Source: Euphorbia lathyris (taxonomy: Eukaryota > Streptophyta > Magnoliopsida > Malpighiales > Euphorbiaceae). Taken from it: a DNA stretch of 64,000 nt. The stretch lies in NCBI RefSeq assembly GCF_963576675.1, contig NC_088912.1, positions 100,159,895 through 100,223,894 on the forward strand, read 5' to 3'. Of this stretch, positions 22,339 to 37,083 are shown one piece after another; the first letter of the stretch is position 1, and every line of letters begins with the position of its first letter. The position numbers were made by a program, and so were the translations under genes. The notes under the pieces were generated by a model. It was not told the origin of the DNA. It did no database searches and saw only the letters and a list, made by a program, of their open reading frames with translations.

Positions 22339-22644
22339 TTAAATGCCTGTTTCTGTGTCTAATGCAGAGACGCTGCAAAAACACTTATTTTGGATACAAG
22401 TACAAGTAGAACAAAGACAGTGATTCGGAGCAGCACAGTCAGCTGTTGTATTGCAAGTGAAATCTGCTATTGGTCCTCTAGCTATCTCATAAGCACCGTT
22501 TGCAGTTTTTGAACCTGCATTAATATATAATTAGTATAAATAAAATAAAATTCGTAAGAACTTCAAATTAAATATATATATGAACTTACATGAAGTGAAA
22601 ACCAATGCAACTTAATTCAACACCGATGAAAACTTGATTGCCAT
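22339..22644 (-). pseudogene. Two-exon small cysteine-rich secreted peptide gene with an in-frame stop in exon 1
   Basis: Exon 2 (22514-22339, minus) follows an atgcag acceptor and encodes a 57-residue tail ending at TAA, containing FTCNTTADC then CLCSTCTCIQNKCFC: eight cysteines in a dense C-x-C/C-x2-C pattern. Exon 1 (22644-22590) starts MAIKFSSVLN, is followed in frame by TAA (codon 11), then a hydrophobic VALVFTS, and ends at a strong gtaagt donor. Exon 1 has phase 1 and exon 2 completes the codon, so the splice is consistent. Exon 1 looks like a signal peptide. A TATA-like tctataaatt lies about 80 bp upstream (minus strand, ~22720-22730). Apart from the one stop the model is clean, so it is either a recent pseudogene or a sequence error. 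The family is not recognised; defensin-like/NCR-type secreted peptides share only the general layout. Confidence 0.6.
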
Positions 22645-22832
22645 TTTTTTTTATTTTGTTGAGATTCAGAGAATTACTGGAATTTTTTAATTTGTTTGGT
22701 TGTTTTGTCTGTTTTTGTTTAATTTATAGATAAATTTTTTATTTTAAATTTGGAAAGTAAATCCATGATATTAAATTCACCAACCCTATAATTGTGTATG
22801 CCATGTATCTAAGGAAAAAAGCATAATTTGAT

Positions 22833-23311
22833 GGCTTAATACATCAATTGCCCCCTGAATTTATCCAAAAAAACTTGATTGGTTCTTTGAACTTTCAAAG
22901 TGTTACGATAATCCCCTCAACCTGTATAAAATGTTCAATTAGTCTCTTGAACTTACATCAAATGTAACCAATTGATCACTCGAAGATGTATTATACGAGT
23001 TTAAAAAAAAGTAAAAAGACCAAAATCGGAGTATACAGATCTAATATTAGAGAAGACAAGTTGTATAGTTGAGCAAGCAATAACTTCATTTTTAATCTAT
23101 TTTTTAATTATGTAATAACATTCTAAAATGCGTGGAATACATCTATCGTATTTAACTTAATTTTTTTTTTGCGACCAAGTGATATTTAACGCAAGTTGGG
23201 GGGCTAACTGAATATTTTATATAAGTTGAGGGGGCTCTCGAGACACTTAAAAATTTAAAGAGCCAATCAAACTTTTTAGACAAATTCAGAAAACAAATAA
23301 TATATTAAACC
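22833..23311. mobile_element. Fold-back MITE, probably Mutator-like, ~479 bp
   Basis: Left arm ggcttaatacatcaattgccccctgaatttatcc; right arm ...aattcagaaaacaaataatatattaaacc, complementary to it. The flanks taatttgat (22824-22832) and taattttgat (from 23312) are nearly identical. A related half element lies at 24405-24665. Confidence 0.65.
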
Positions 23312-23522
23312 TAATTTTGATACCTTTTAATTAAAAAAGACATTTTAATTCTGCATAAATCAATTCAAATCACTTGAATTTTAATTAAAATGATATATTT
23401 TAATTAAAATTTGAAATTATAAGTTAGAATTGATTTAAATCACTGGCGTCTGGATTTAATCAAATTACAGAAATTCCCAATCCTAAAAAACAAAATCTTC
23501 TCGTCGTCTATATATAATTTAT

Positions 23523-24329
23523 GGGTTAAGGTGTAAAAGTATTCCTAACATTTTGAGTCAGGAGCAATTTTACCTCTAACGTTTAAAATGGTGCAATTTT
23601 ACCTCTAACATTAGTAGTCAAGAGCAATTTTATCCTTAACGTTGATAAATTGGGTCAATTTCAAACAATTTTATAAAACACATATATTTTTGTTTCTTAT
23701 TCCGCACCAATTGAATATCAATTCGTTCTAAAAAAAGGATTTCATGTTTTTTATAATTTAGAGTTAAGGTGCAAAACCACCTCTAACGTTTTGAGTGAGG
23801 AGCAATTTTACCTTAACGTTTAAAATGGTGTAATTTTACTCATAACGTTGGTAGCCAAAAGCAATTTTACCCTTAACGTTGATAATTTGGGTCAATTTCA
23901 GACAATATTATAAAATACAGATATTTTTGTTCCTTATTCTACACCAATTGCATATCAGTTCGTTCTAAAAAAAAGATTTCATGTTTTTTTATAATTTAAT
24001 AATAGAATTGAAGATTAATATTTATAAATTCAGTGAATTTTTTGTCCAATTCGTACAAAAGACTGTATATTTTTTTATTGCTTTCACATCGCAACATAGG
24101 TTTGTGATTTGTTACTGCTAAAATGACACACATGCGAAGTGTAAATGATAAGATTCATGACCGAGAAGACAGTTTGATGAATTATTTCTGAAATTGACCC
24201 AAATTATCAAAGTTAGGGGCAAAATTGCTATTGGCTTCCAACGTTAGGTGTAAAATTGCACCATTTTAGACGTTAGGGGTAAAATTTCTCTTGATCCAAA
24301 ACGTTAGGGGTATTTTTGCACTTTAACCC
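23523..24329. mobile_element. Fold-back MITE, Mutator-like, 807 bp, with internal duplication
   Basis: Starts gggttaaggtgtaaaagtattcc and ends ...aggggtatttttgcactttaaccc (its complement). It is flanked by the 10-bp direct repeat tataatttat (23513-23522 and 24330-24339). The left arm is present twice (23560-23740 and 23770-23960). Non-coding. Confidence 0.8.
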
Positions 24330-24339
24330 TATAATTTAT

Positions 24340-25395
24340 AGTGTAGAACTCCAAAAAATAAAATTGAGTAAATTTCAGAAATGTAAAGATATTATTATTA
24401 AGACTTAATACATCATTTGCCTCCAGAACTTGTCCAAAAAGCTTGATTGACCTCCTGAACTTTCAAAGCGCCCCGATAGCCTCCTGAACTTGCATAAAAT
24501 GTTCAGTTAGCCGCCTGAACTTGCGTAAACTCGGTCGCAAAAAAGTAAATTAAATACAGAAGCTATATTTCACGCATCTTAGAATGTTATTACATATTAG
24601 AACCACATACCCCGATTTTGGTCGATTTACTTTTTTTAAAATTCGTGCTATACATCTTCCGTATTTAACTTATTTTAAGTTTTTACATTTTCTATCAATA
24701 GTTCGATAAAAACTCGATCATGTTGAGCTCAATTTATAAATGAACCGAAGTTGAGCATGACGAAATTCCGCTCGAAAGCTAGCGAGCATACTCGATTATA
24801 GGTTCAAAAACAAGCTCATGAGCAAGCTAGATTACAATGTTCATGAACAAACACGTGAGCAAGCTTGGTTCGATTATTTTTTTAATAATAATATTTTCTA
24901 TAAATGGGGAAATATAAAACAACATAGTTTTGTGTTAAAAAATTCAAATCAATATAATTAATGAACATAATTAATGAGTTGTTTGCAACGAAATTCATAA
25001 ATTGAATTAACGAAATGCTTGCGAGCAAAGCTTGTGAACAATCTCGTTAACAAGTTTGCGAATAGCTGGTGAGTAGATCACGAACAAAATGTTGAGATCG
25101 AACTCGTTAATTTTATAACGAGCCGAGCATCAGTTCGGCTCAATTACAACTCTAGCCCTAATCACGTCCTTAGGCAGCAAAAACACTCCCATAAAAAAAC
25201 ATGCATGCTACGAAGAACAGAAATAACGAGTTACACATGTCTTACAAAGGATAGACTCTTATAAGTATATCCAAGGGTGGAACCAGCCCAGGGAACCGAA
25301 GCCCCCGGCCACCGGCTCCACTCTTGAATATTATTAGTTTTGTTCCTTATAGTGCTCTTAATATTGCTCTTAATATTGATTTATATTTAATTTAG
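24340..25395. repeat. Intergenic DNA with MITE fragments
   Basis: 24405-24665 is one arm of the element family at 22833. 24690-25150 (gagctcgttaattttataacgagccgagcatcagttcggctcaattacaactctagcc...) resembles dispersed hAT-type elements of plants, with no clean borders seen. No gene is recognised. Confidence 0.5.
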
Positions 25396-26026
25396 TGGGC
25401 TGCTATTTACCGCAATATTTTTTCCAACCACCGCATTTTTTTTGACAATTTTGCCCTCCTCATAATTTAAACTCAAAAAACTCAAAACTCTCAAATTCTC
25501 TCTAGCTTTTTGGATTTTAAAAAAACCCGGCCTAAAACGACATGCCGCCAAAGACATGAGCGGGTAAAGGCTTCATGAATGCTCCCGTAAGTTTTTTTTT
25601 TTTAAAATTACTCCGAAATCACGGGCTCCGCCTCCGAATCGGAGTCGGAATCCGTATGAATTTAGCCTAAACGGACGGGACGTGCCGTTTCCACCACGGG
25701 TGGAACGAACGGCATGCTCGTTCCACCCGTGGTGGAAACGGCACGCGCCGTTCGTTCCACTGTACGGTGGAACGAACGGCGCTCTCGTTCCACCGTACGG
25801 TGGAAACGGCGCGTGCCGTTTCCACCACGGGTGGAACAGGCATGCCGTTCGTTCCACCGTACGGTGGAACGGTGCGCGCTGCTCGTTTAAGCCAAATCCA
25901 TTTAAAAAAAAAATCAAAAAGAGAGAAAAAAAAAGTTTTAGTTTTTGATAAAAAATTATGACAAGGGCATAAATGTCAAAAGAGTGCGGTAGGTGGAAAA
26001 AACTATTACGGTATATAGCAATACCC
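25396..26026. mobile_element. Fold-back element with a GC-rich palindromic core
   Basis: Terminal arms tgggctgctatttaccgcaatattttttccaaccaccgca and ...gcggtaggtggaaaaaactattacggtatatagcaataccc are inverted repeats. Flanks are ttaatttag and ttaatttat (one mismatch in nine), suggesting a Mutator-like insertion. The core (25680-25885) consists of alternating ggaacgaacggc, gtggtggaaacggc and ccaccgtacggtgg units on both strands. It gives overlapping open frames in three registers that are artefacts of base composition. Confidence 0.7.
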
Positions 26027-26082
26027 TTAATTTATGTAATATTATTTCAATAGTTCAGAGTATTTGAATTTGTTTAATAGAC

Positions 26083-26215
26083 TGTCTACTTTTACAAATG
26101 ATTCAAATTCCTCTTATTTACTAACGGATTTTGCAAATAGAGGAAACCTCAAACTCGCATTTATGAACTTTTTAACCACGGAAACGTGTTTACAAATATA
26201 CAAAACATCTCTTCT
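26083..26215. repeat. Direct repeat of 27071-27200
   Basis: tgtctacttttacaaatgattcaaattcctc...cggaaacgtgtttacaaata is present here and again at 27071 with few differences, about 1 kb apart. The hAT MITE and part of a dispersed repeat lie between. Confidence 0.85.
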
Positions 26216-26316
26216 AATAAAAAACACTTAAATGATCTCAAAACGAATATTTTCAAAAATTAAAGTTCCTTGAAATATCACTAACTCTTCGAATTTTTTA
26301 GTTTGAGACCGTCAAC

Positions 26317-26860
26317 TAGGGATGGCAACGAGTAGTATACCTGCGGGTACCCGGCACTATCCGATCCTAATGGGACTACCCGTACCCTGTATAAAAAGGT
26401 ATGACACGGGTATGTGATCAAAAACATTACCCGTTACGGTAATGGGACGGGTATGGGAATACCCTCTAGGGTACTCGGTACCCGTCATAATTTTTTTATA
26501 TATCAATAAATATAATTGTTTTTTAGACTGTAAGACGTGAGATTTGAACTCCAGTCTTTTATTTTTTAACCACTGAATGATACTACTAAGCTATTTTATT
26601 CTTAATAATTAAGGTTCAATTTGTTCAATTTTTAGATAGATGATTTATTAAATTTATACTTTGTTAAATTTGTAATATTTTTCTTTTATTTATTGATTCT
26701 TAATAATGGGTAAGGGTACCCGCGAATTAAATGGGACGGGTATGGGATGCAAAAACTATACCCGTTAGGGTAATGGGACGGGTACGGGTAATTAAAAAAT
26801 AAAAGGGTAAGGGTTTGGGATCAGCTTTACCCACGGGTACCATACCTGTTGCCATCCCTA
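26317..26860. mobile_element. hAT-type MITE, 544 bp
   Basis: Terminal inverted repeats TAGGGATGGCAAC.../...GTTGCCATCCCTA with an exact 8-bp target duplication ccgtcaac (26309-26316 and 26861-26868). The interior repeats acgggtatggg and cccgtaccc blocks. Non-coding. Confidence 0.92.
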
Positions 26861-27310
26861 CCGTCAACAATCATTATAAGGTTTTGACTGGCTACCAGTG
26901 TTAAAAAAAAAATGTAAAAATCAGTGGCCATACGGTTAAGAATTGAAGTTGAGTGACCACAATGTTAAAATGGATAAAATCCAATAGTCATGAGTGTAAT
27001 TTACCCGTTAATGATGTGACGTGTTAACTTGATATAATGATAAAAATGTTTACTAACATTTTAGTGAAAATGTCTACTTTTACAAATGATTCAAATTCCT
27101 CTTATTTACTAACAGATTTTGCAAATAGAGGAAACCTCAAACTCGCATTCGTGAACTTTTTAACCGCGGAAACGTGTTTACAAATACACGAAACCTCTAC
27201 AAACTATTCACAAAATCATCAATGAGGATACAAGAATACTAGGCTAAAAATTCTTCTTCCTATTATGCATTTTCCATGTACACCACAAGTTCCCCGCATT
27301 TCCGAGCCGG

Positions 27311-30196
<2,886 letters not shown>

Positions 30197-31309
30197 CTGA
30201 TTTATGATGAAGGAAATCATGTTACTCAGACACGGGAAAAAGTTAAAACTCGGCCTTTGTACTTGCAGAATGCACCATTCTAGCTCGAGAACTTCAACTT
30301 CGACGCATTTGACCTATACATGATTCTCTTGAGCAATGCAGACGTGTTGCTAAAACTTAAAAGGGGTGTGGTTAAACTATGTATGTGTAAGGAGAAAAGT
30401 TAAAACATGGCGTTTGGACTTGCACAATGCGTCATTTTAGCTCCACGACAACTTCAATTTCGACACATTTGATCTATACCCGATTCTATTATCAATGCAT
30501 ATAAAGCTGGTGGTTAAACTATTTATAAGGGCAAAAGTTAAAACTTGGCCTTTGTACTTGCATAATTAGCTCCCGAACTTCAATTTCGACACATTTGACA
30601 TACACCTGATTCTATCAGCAATGCACTTGCTTTGATAAAAGGCGTGTGGTTGAACTATGTACAAGGGAAAAAGTTAAAACTCAGCCTTTGTACTTGCATA
30701 ATGCGTCATTGTAGCTCCCGAACTTCAATTTCGACGTTTGACATTACCTGATTCTATTAGCAATGCAGATGCGTTGTTAAACGCATGTGGTTAAACTATG
30801 TACAAGGGAAAAAGTTAAAAACTCGTCCTTTATACTTGCACAAGGCACCATTTTCGCTCTAGAACTTGAATTTCGACACGTTTGATCGATACCTGATTCT
30901 ATTAGCAATGTATTATTGAAAGGAAATGTGATTAAACTATGTACTTCAATCGCGTAACTTTGCATTTATTTCAGTGCAATCAATCAAGGGTAACTTTGAA
31001 AAAACTAAAATAAAGTGGACTAAGCGTCAGTTTGATTCAGATGTTTCTATTTACTATTTGTTGTTGTGATTGTTTTCCATTACATACGTGGTAGATATTA
31101 GCTAATTTTCTTTCTAAAATAGGTATAAGTAGTTGTTTTCTATCCTAACCAAACACTTTGTATCTACTGTTTGAAATACAACATAAAAAAAGAGCTAGAA
31201 AAAGAACCAAACCAGCACGAAATGTGCAGAGGGACCAAAAGATAAATTTTGACAAATACAGGAGTCAAATGAGCTAAAACTGAAGAACATAAACCAAAAT
31301 GACAAACAA

Positions 31310-31858
31310 TAAGTGATACGGGTTTTCTTTGTGACCCAGGCATGCCTAATAGACTGATGTGAAAATTCTTCCGTACGACAATTAGACCTGCACTGTTATA
31401 TGGTACGTGTGTTGCGTAGTGAAACACTGTCACATTCATAAGATGTCGGTGGCGGAGATGCGTATGTTGAGATGAATGTGTGGTCATACGAGAAAGGATC
31501 GGGTGAGTAATGAAATAATTAGGACAAAAGTAGGGGTTACATCTATTGAGAATAAAATGAGGGAAAACCGACTAAGGTGGTTTGGCCATGTAAGACGAAG
31601 AGCGCTTGATGCGCTGGTTAGGAGGACCGAAGAGTGGTGCAATGGTGAGGGGTAGGGGAAGACCTAAGCAAACATGGAAGAGGGCGATTGAGAGTGATAT
31701 GAGTTTATTGGTGATTGAGGAAAATATGGTAGTGGATAGGACGGAGTGGAGGGAGAGAATTTATGTTGCTGTCACGACTTAATTTCACGGTTTCGTATGA
31801 CGGTTTATGTTAGCCGACCCCGAATCATTTCGGGACTAAGGCTTTGTTGTTGTTGTAA
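31310..31858 (+). mobile_element. RTE-type LINE 3' end, copy 1
   Basis: Degenerate coding for the C-terminus of the RTE-clade reverse transcriptase ([16 protein letters not shown], [27 protein letters not shown]), followed by a short 3' UTR (ttagccgaccccgaatcatttcgggactaaggctttg) and a terminal (TTG)n. 5'-truncated, with stops and frameshifts. It lies in the intron before the last cassette exon. Confidence 0.85.
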
Positions 31859-31965
31859 GCAACAAACTATTAAGGATGCCAAATACTACAATAGAGCTGA
31901 ATTTCAAGATTCCATCAAGCTTCAAGTATGATTAATTAAACGAAAGAAAAGAAAGAGAAGATTAC

Positions 31966-32091
31966 CTTTAAGTCGTTCCTTCTTGCTATTATGTGTTGTT
32001 GGTGTTGGTGATGGTGATCGTGATGACGATTGTGATTGTGATGGTGATGGCGGGTCTAAGTACAAAATATCTTGGAGGCAAGTAGTAGTAC
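31966..32091 (-). CDS. Cassette exon 1 (nearest the ArfGAP exons), 126 nt
   Basis: Encodes GTTTCLQDILYLDPPSPS, then a Ser-rich SQSQSSSRSPSPTPTTHNS and KKERLKG. It is richer in serine than other cassettes and has a shortened tail (KKERLK, without the HKSS block). GT-AG borders are intact. Confidence 0.8.
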
Positions 32092-33698
32092 CTAAAAGAA
32101 AAATGCAATTCAATGGCATAAAGCAATGCAGACGCGTCATTAAAAGACATGGTAAAACTATGTATCAGGGAAAAAGTAAAAACTCGACTTTGTAAATGCA
32201 CAATACGTCATTTTAGCTTCAATTTCGACAGGTTTGTCCTATACCCAATTGTCGTAATGCCTTGAATCAGTATAACACACTATGACAGGAAGCAACGGGG
32301 TCTCGCTAGATTCGACATCGTGGGGACATCATGGGTTCGTGGGTTCCAAGTCAGATTAGGTCGTGGGTTCCAAGTCGGATTAGGTTAGATTGGGTATTAT
32401 AAATACCCCATTATGTAAACCTAATTTGTAATTTGTTTTTCACCTCCTAATAAATACTATTCTCCTTCTGCCCGTGGACTAGCCAACACAACGTTGGTGA
32501 ACCACGTAAATCTGCATTTTCGATTGTTTATTTATTTATGTTTCATTGATTCCGCACAACAAACTCTCTTAGCAACGCAAACGCGTAGATAACAGGCGTG
32601 TGGTTACACTTTGTATGAGGGGAAAAGTCCAAACATGGCCTTTATAATTGCACAATGCATCATTTAAGCTCAAGAACCTCAGTTTTGACACATTTGACCC
32701 GCACCCAATTCTATTAGCAATGCAGACGGTTTTAAAAGGCGTATGGTTAAACTACGTATAAGGGAAAAAGTTAAAACATGGCCTTTGTACTTGCACAACG
32801 CGTCATTTTAGCTCCAAGAATTTCAATTCCGACACATTTGACCTATACCTGATTATATTAGCAATGCAGATTCTTTGTCAAAAGGTGTGGTTAAATTATG
32901 TATAAGGGCAGTTAAAAGTCGACCATTGTACTTGCACAACACGTCATTTTAGCTCCACAACTTCAAGTTCAACACATTTGACCTATACCTGATTCTATTA
33001 GCATTGCAGACGCGTTGCTAAAAGGCGTGTTGTTGAACTATGTGTAAGGGAAAAAGTTAAAATTCGGCCTTGGAACTTGCACAATGCGTCCTTTAGCTCC
33101 ACAAATTCGATTTCGACACATTTCACCCGTAATTGATTTTATTAGCAATGCAAATGTGTTGATAAAAGGCTTTGGGTTAAACTGGGTATAAAGGCAAACG
33201 TTAAAGACTTGGCCTCTTGTCATTTTAGCTCCACAACTTCAATTTCGACACATTTGATCATTGACCAATTCTATTAGCAATGCAGACACGTTGCAAAATG
33301 CGTTATTTTAGCTAAAGGACTTCCATTTTGATATATTTGACCTATACTTAGCAACGTAGACGCGTTGTAAGAGGCAATGTAGATAAACTATGTACTTCAA
33401 TTGTGTACTACGCATTCATTTTATTACTATCAATCAAGGAAACTTTGCAAAACTAAAACAAAAGTGGACAAAAGGCTTGTTTGGTTCGACTGTTAGAGAG
33501 CCAAATGAGCTAAAATTGAAGTACATAAACCAAAACGATGCCAAATTTTGACTTTTTCCTTCAGTTAAGCAACAAACTATAAGGATGCGAAATACTACAC
33601 TAAAGCTGAATTTCAAGATTCCATCAATCTTCAATTATGATTAATTAAGAAAGAGGAAAGAATAGAGAATCAATCTTGACAAGAAATTAGAAGATTAC

Positions 33699-33920
33699 CA
33701 GGAGATATATGATTTGGTGCTTGTGCTGGTGCTGGTTCAAGTTCTGGTTCTGGTTTTGCTTCAGGTTTAGGTTCAGGTTCAGTTTCAGCTCCAGGTCCAG
33801 GTCCAGGTCCAGGTGCAGGTTCAGGTTCAGGTTCAGGTTCAGGTTCAGGTTCAGGTACTGGTTCTGGTGTCGGTGCTGATGAGTCTAAGAACAAACTATC
33901 TTCGTGGGGAGTAGAAGTAC
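33699..33920 (-). CDS. Cassette exon 2, expanded (222 nt)
   Basis: Encodes [20 protein letters not shown] followed by (EP)n, GPGPGPG, then [20 protein letters not shown] and a tail NHISPG. The usual KKERHK tail is gone and the middle is enlarged by an in-frame 6-bp (ggttca/ggtcca) repeat expansion. Confidence 0.8.
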
Positions 33921-34230
33921 CTAAAAGAAAAATGAAATTCAATTGCATAATCAATCACAAACTACAGCAATGGGATTGAGCAGAAACAAACAGCGCAAAT
34001 TGCACCGACGATCAATAAAATTTAGTCACTGAAATTTGGACTTTGCCTCACAAAGTTCACTTTTGGTTTCAATAAAGTCGTCACAGATAATTTGTGTACA
34101 TAAACACAGCAGCTAGCGCCATCGGCAAGAGTATAATTTTTAGCATATTTTGACACATTTGACCTGTTCCTGATTCTATTAGCAATGCAGACGCCTTGTT
34201 AAAAAGCATGTGGTTGAGCTGTGTATAAAA

Positions 34231-34368
34231 GGGCAGCCCGGTGCACTACGCGTCCCCGCTAAGCGAGGGTCCGGGGAGGGGTCCCACCACAAGGATGTAC
34301 TGGGGGCACGCCTTCCCCTGCCAATTTTTTTGGCAAGTGGCCGCTCCTAAGACTTGAACCTGTGACCT
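34231..34368 (-). mobile_element. Au-like SINE, truncated at the tRNA-like head
   Basis: Tail and body (gggcagcccggtgcactacgcgtcccc ... ggccgctcctaagacttgaacctgtgacctc) present; box A is missing. Intronic. Confidence 0.8.
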
Positions 34369-35124
34369 CTAAAACGGAAAAATTTAAAAATTCTGCCTTT
34401 ATACTTGCACAATGCGTCATATTAGCTCGAGAACTTCAATTTCGACACATTTGACCTACACCAATTCTATTAGCAATGCACACGCATTGTTAAAAGGCAT
34501 GTGGTAGAACAATGTATAAGTGCAAAACTTAAAACACGGCCTTTTTATGCAAAATGCGTCAATTTAGCTCCGCAACTTCAATTTCGACACATTTGACCTA
34601 TACATGGTTCTATTAACAATGCATACACGTTGTTAAAAGGCTCGTGGTTGAAATATGTATAAGTGTAAAGGTTAGAACTCGGCCTTTGTACTTGCACAAC
34701 AATGCATCATTTTAGCTCTAAGTTCAATTTCGACACATTTGACCAATACCAGATTATTAGCAATGCACACGCATTGTTAAAAGGCGTGTACTTGCACAAT
34801 GCGTCACTTTACCTCCCTAACTTCAATTTCAACAAATTTGATCCATACGTTATTCTATTAGCAACGGAAATGCGTTATCAGAGGCCAATGTGGTTAAACT
34901 ATGTACTTCAATTATGTAACTTGCATTTATTTCAGTACTATCAATAAAGGGCAACTTCACGAAAACTAAAATAAAGTGGATTACGGGCCTGTTTGGTTCA
35001 ACTGTTGTTATTTAGCTATTTGTTGTTGCTGTTTTCTACCTATTAGCCGATTTTCCTTCTAGTAGCTGTTTTTCTATCCTAACCAAACACTTTGTAACCA
35101 AAAGGGGCTTCATAAAAAAAGAAC

Positions 35125-35352
35125 TGTCATATTAATATCTGACACATCCCCACACGCAAATGCCCACTAGGCTTGAAGCGTGCACAACACAGACCCATAT
35201 TACCATGTCCTGCAATCAAATCAACAAATGGGGCTGCCAAGAATCGAACCCTAGACCACTTGATCAAAATGGCTCTGATACCATGTCATGGAACCATTTG
35301 AACTAAAAGCTCAAGCTCATAGTTAAATGTCCACTTCATATAATATCTAACA
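35125..35352 (-). mobile_element. TRIM/SMART-like mini-LTR element with one LTR internally deleted
   Basis: Right LTR 35284-35352 (69 bp) is intact. The left LTR keeps only its ends (tgtcat + attaatatctgaca, 21 bp). Minus-strand primer site TGGTATCAGAGCC adjoins the intact LTR. Target duplication agaac is exact on both sides (35120-35124 and 35353-35357). Confidence 0.85.
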
Positions 35353-35578
35353 AGAACAAACCGAGTACTAAATGTGCCGAGGAACCAAAAGAATGTTTTG
35401 ACTAATACAAAACTCAAATGAGCTAAAATTGAAGTACATAAACCAAAATGACAAGTAATATAAGGATGCCAAATACAACAATAAAGCTGAATTTCAAGGT
35501 TCCATCAAGCTTCAAATACGATATTAAGAGAAAGAAAAGAAATAGAAACACATTCTCGACAAGAAATTAGAAGATTAC

Positions 35579-35701
35579 CAGAAGATTTATGATGCTCCTT
35601 CTTACTATTATTATGAGTTGGTTTTGGTGTTGGTGTTGGTGTTTGTGTTTGTGCCGGTGTTGGTGTAGGTGCTACAGGGTCTTGGTGGAGGGTAGCAGTA
35701 C
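35579..35701 (-). CDS. Cassette exon 3, 123 nt
   Basis: GTATLHQDPVAPTPTPAQTQ, TPTPTPKPTHNNSKKEHHK, SSG. Borders AG/GT intact; the frame is open. Confidence 0.8.
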
Positions 35702-36705
35702 CTAAAAGAAAAATGAAATTCAATTGCATAATCAATCACATACTACGGTATTGAACAGAAACAAACACCGCAAATTGCACCGACGATCACTAAAATTTAG
35801 AGTCGCTGAAATTTGGAGTTTGTTTCACAAAGGTCACATTCAATTTCGATAAAGACATTCCAGCCAATTTGTGTATAAAAACACAATGGAAAGTTGATGT
35901 TGGAAACGAAAAAAGTTGATTATATAGAAACTAAGCCCTATGTCGGACAAGAATATAATTTTCAACATATTTTGACACATTTGACCTATTCATGATTCTA
36001 TTAGCAATGCAGACGCGTTGTAAAACGGTGTGTGGTTAAACTATGTACAAGGGCAAAAAGTCAAAACTCCGCCTTTGTACTTGCACAAGGCGTCATTTTA
36101 GCTCTAGAACTTCAATTTCGACATATTTGACATATACTTAATTCTATTAGCAATAGAGACGCCTTGTTAAAAGGCATGTGGTTAAACCATGTAGAATGGT
36201 AAAAGTTCAAACTCAGCCTTTGTACTTGCACAATGCGTCATTTTAGCTCTAGCACTTCAATTTCGACAGGTTTGACCTAGACCTGATTCTATGAGCAATG
36301 CAGACGCATAGTTAAAAGGCATGCGGTTAAACTATGTATAAGCGTAAAAGTTAAAACTCGGCCTTTGAACTTGCACAACAATGCATCATTTTAGCTCCAC
36401 AACTTCAACTTCAATTCCGTTCCTAATTTTATTAGCAATGCAGGCGCATTGATATGTACTTGCACAATGTGTCACTTTACCTCCAGAAATTCAATTTTGA
36501 CAAATACATGATCAAATAAACCAAAATGACAAACAATAAGTACAATGCCAAATTTTGACTTTTTCCTTTAGTTAAGCAACAAACATAAAGCAGCCAAATA
36601 CTACAATAAAGACGAATTTCAAAATTCCACAAAGCTTCAAGTATGATTAATTAAGAGAAAGAAACGAAATAGAAAATCACTCTTGACAAGAAATTAGAAG
36701 ATTAC

Positions 36706-36837
36706 CAGAAGATTTATTTCGTTCCTTCTTGCTACTATGTGGTTCCTTCTTGCTACTATGAGTTGGTGTTGGTTCTGGTTCCAGTAATGGTGCTCGTGGG
36801 TCAGGGAAGAAAGTATCTTGGTGGAGAGCAGTAGTAC
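36706..36837 (-). CDS. Cassette exon 4, 132 nt
   Basis: GTTALHQDTFFPDPRAPLLE, PEPTPTHSSKKEPHSSKKER, NKSSG. The SSKKE tail is duplicated in frame within the exon. Confidence 0.8.
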
Positions 36838-36884
36838 CTAAAAGAAAAATGAAATTCAGTTGCATAATCAATCACAAACTAGGG

Positions 36885-37083
36885 CACTGGGGCTTGCAGC
36901 GTGTACAACACAGGCCCATCCCACCATGTGTTTTTAATTCCACAAATTAATGAGGCTGCTAGGACTCGAACCCTCGACCGTTTGGTGTCCAAGAGGCTTG
37001 GATACCATGTCATGAAACCGTTTGAACTAAAAGCTCAAGCTGATAGTTAAGACCCAATCATATATCTTATATTAATCTCTGAC
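36885..37083 (-). mobile_element. TRIM/SMART-like element, partial
   Basis: Internal region (cttgcagcgtgtacaacacaggcccatcccaccatgtg...) and one LTR of the tgtcatgaaaccgtttgaac...tctgac subtype. The other LTR is missing. Confidence 0.7.

Noticed and set aside
25573..25961. Three overlapping open frames on both strands rich in His/Arg/Gly
   Set aside because: They are products of the GC-rich palindromic core of a fold-back element; no start context, no similarity, repeats in all registers.
34702..34947. 81-residue open frame on the plus strand
   Set aside because: Consists of two satellite copies; not conserved in other copies.
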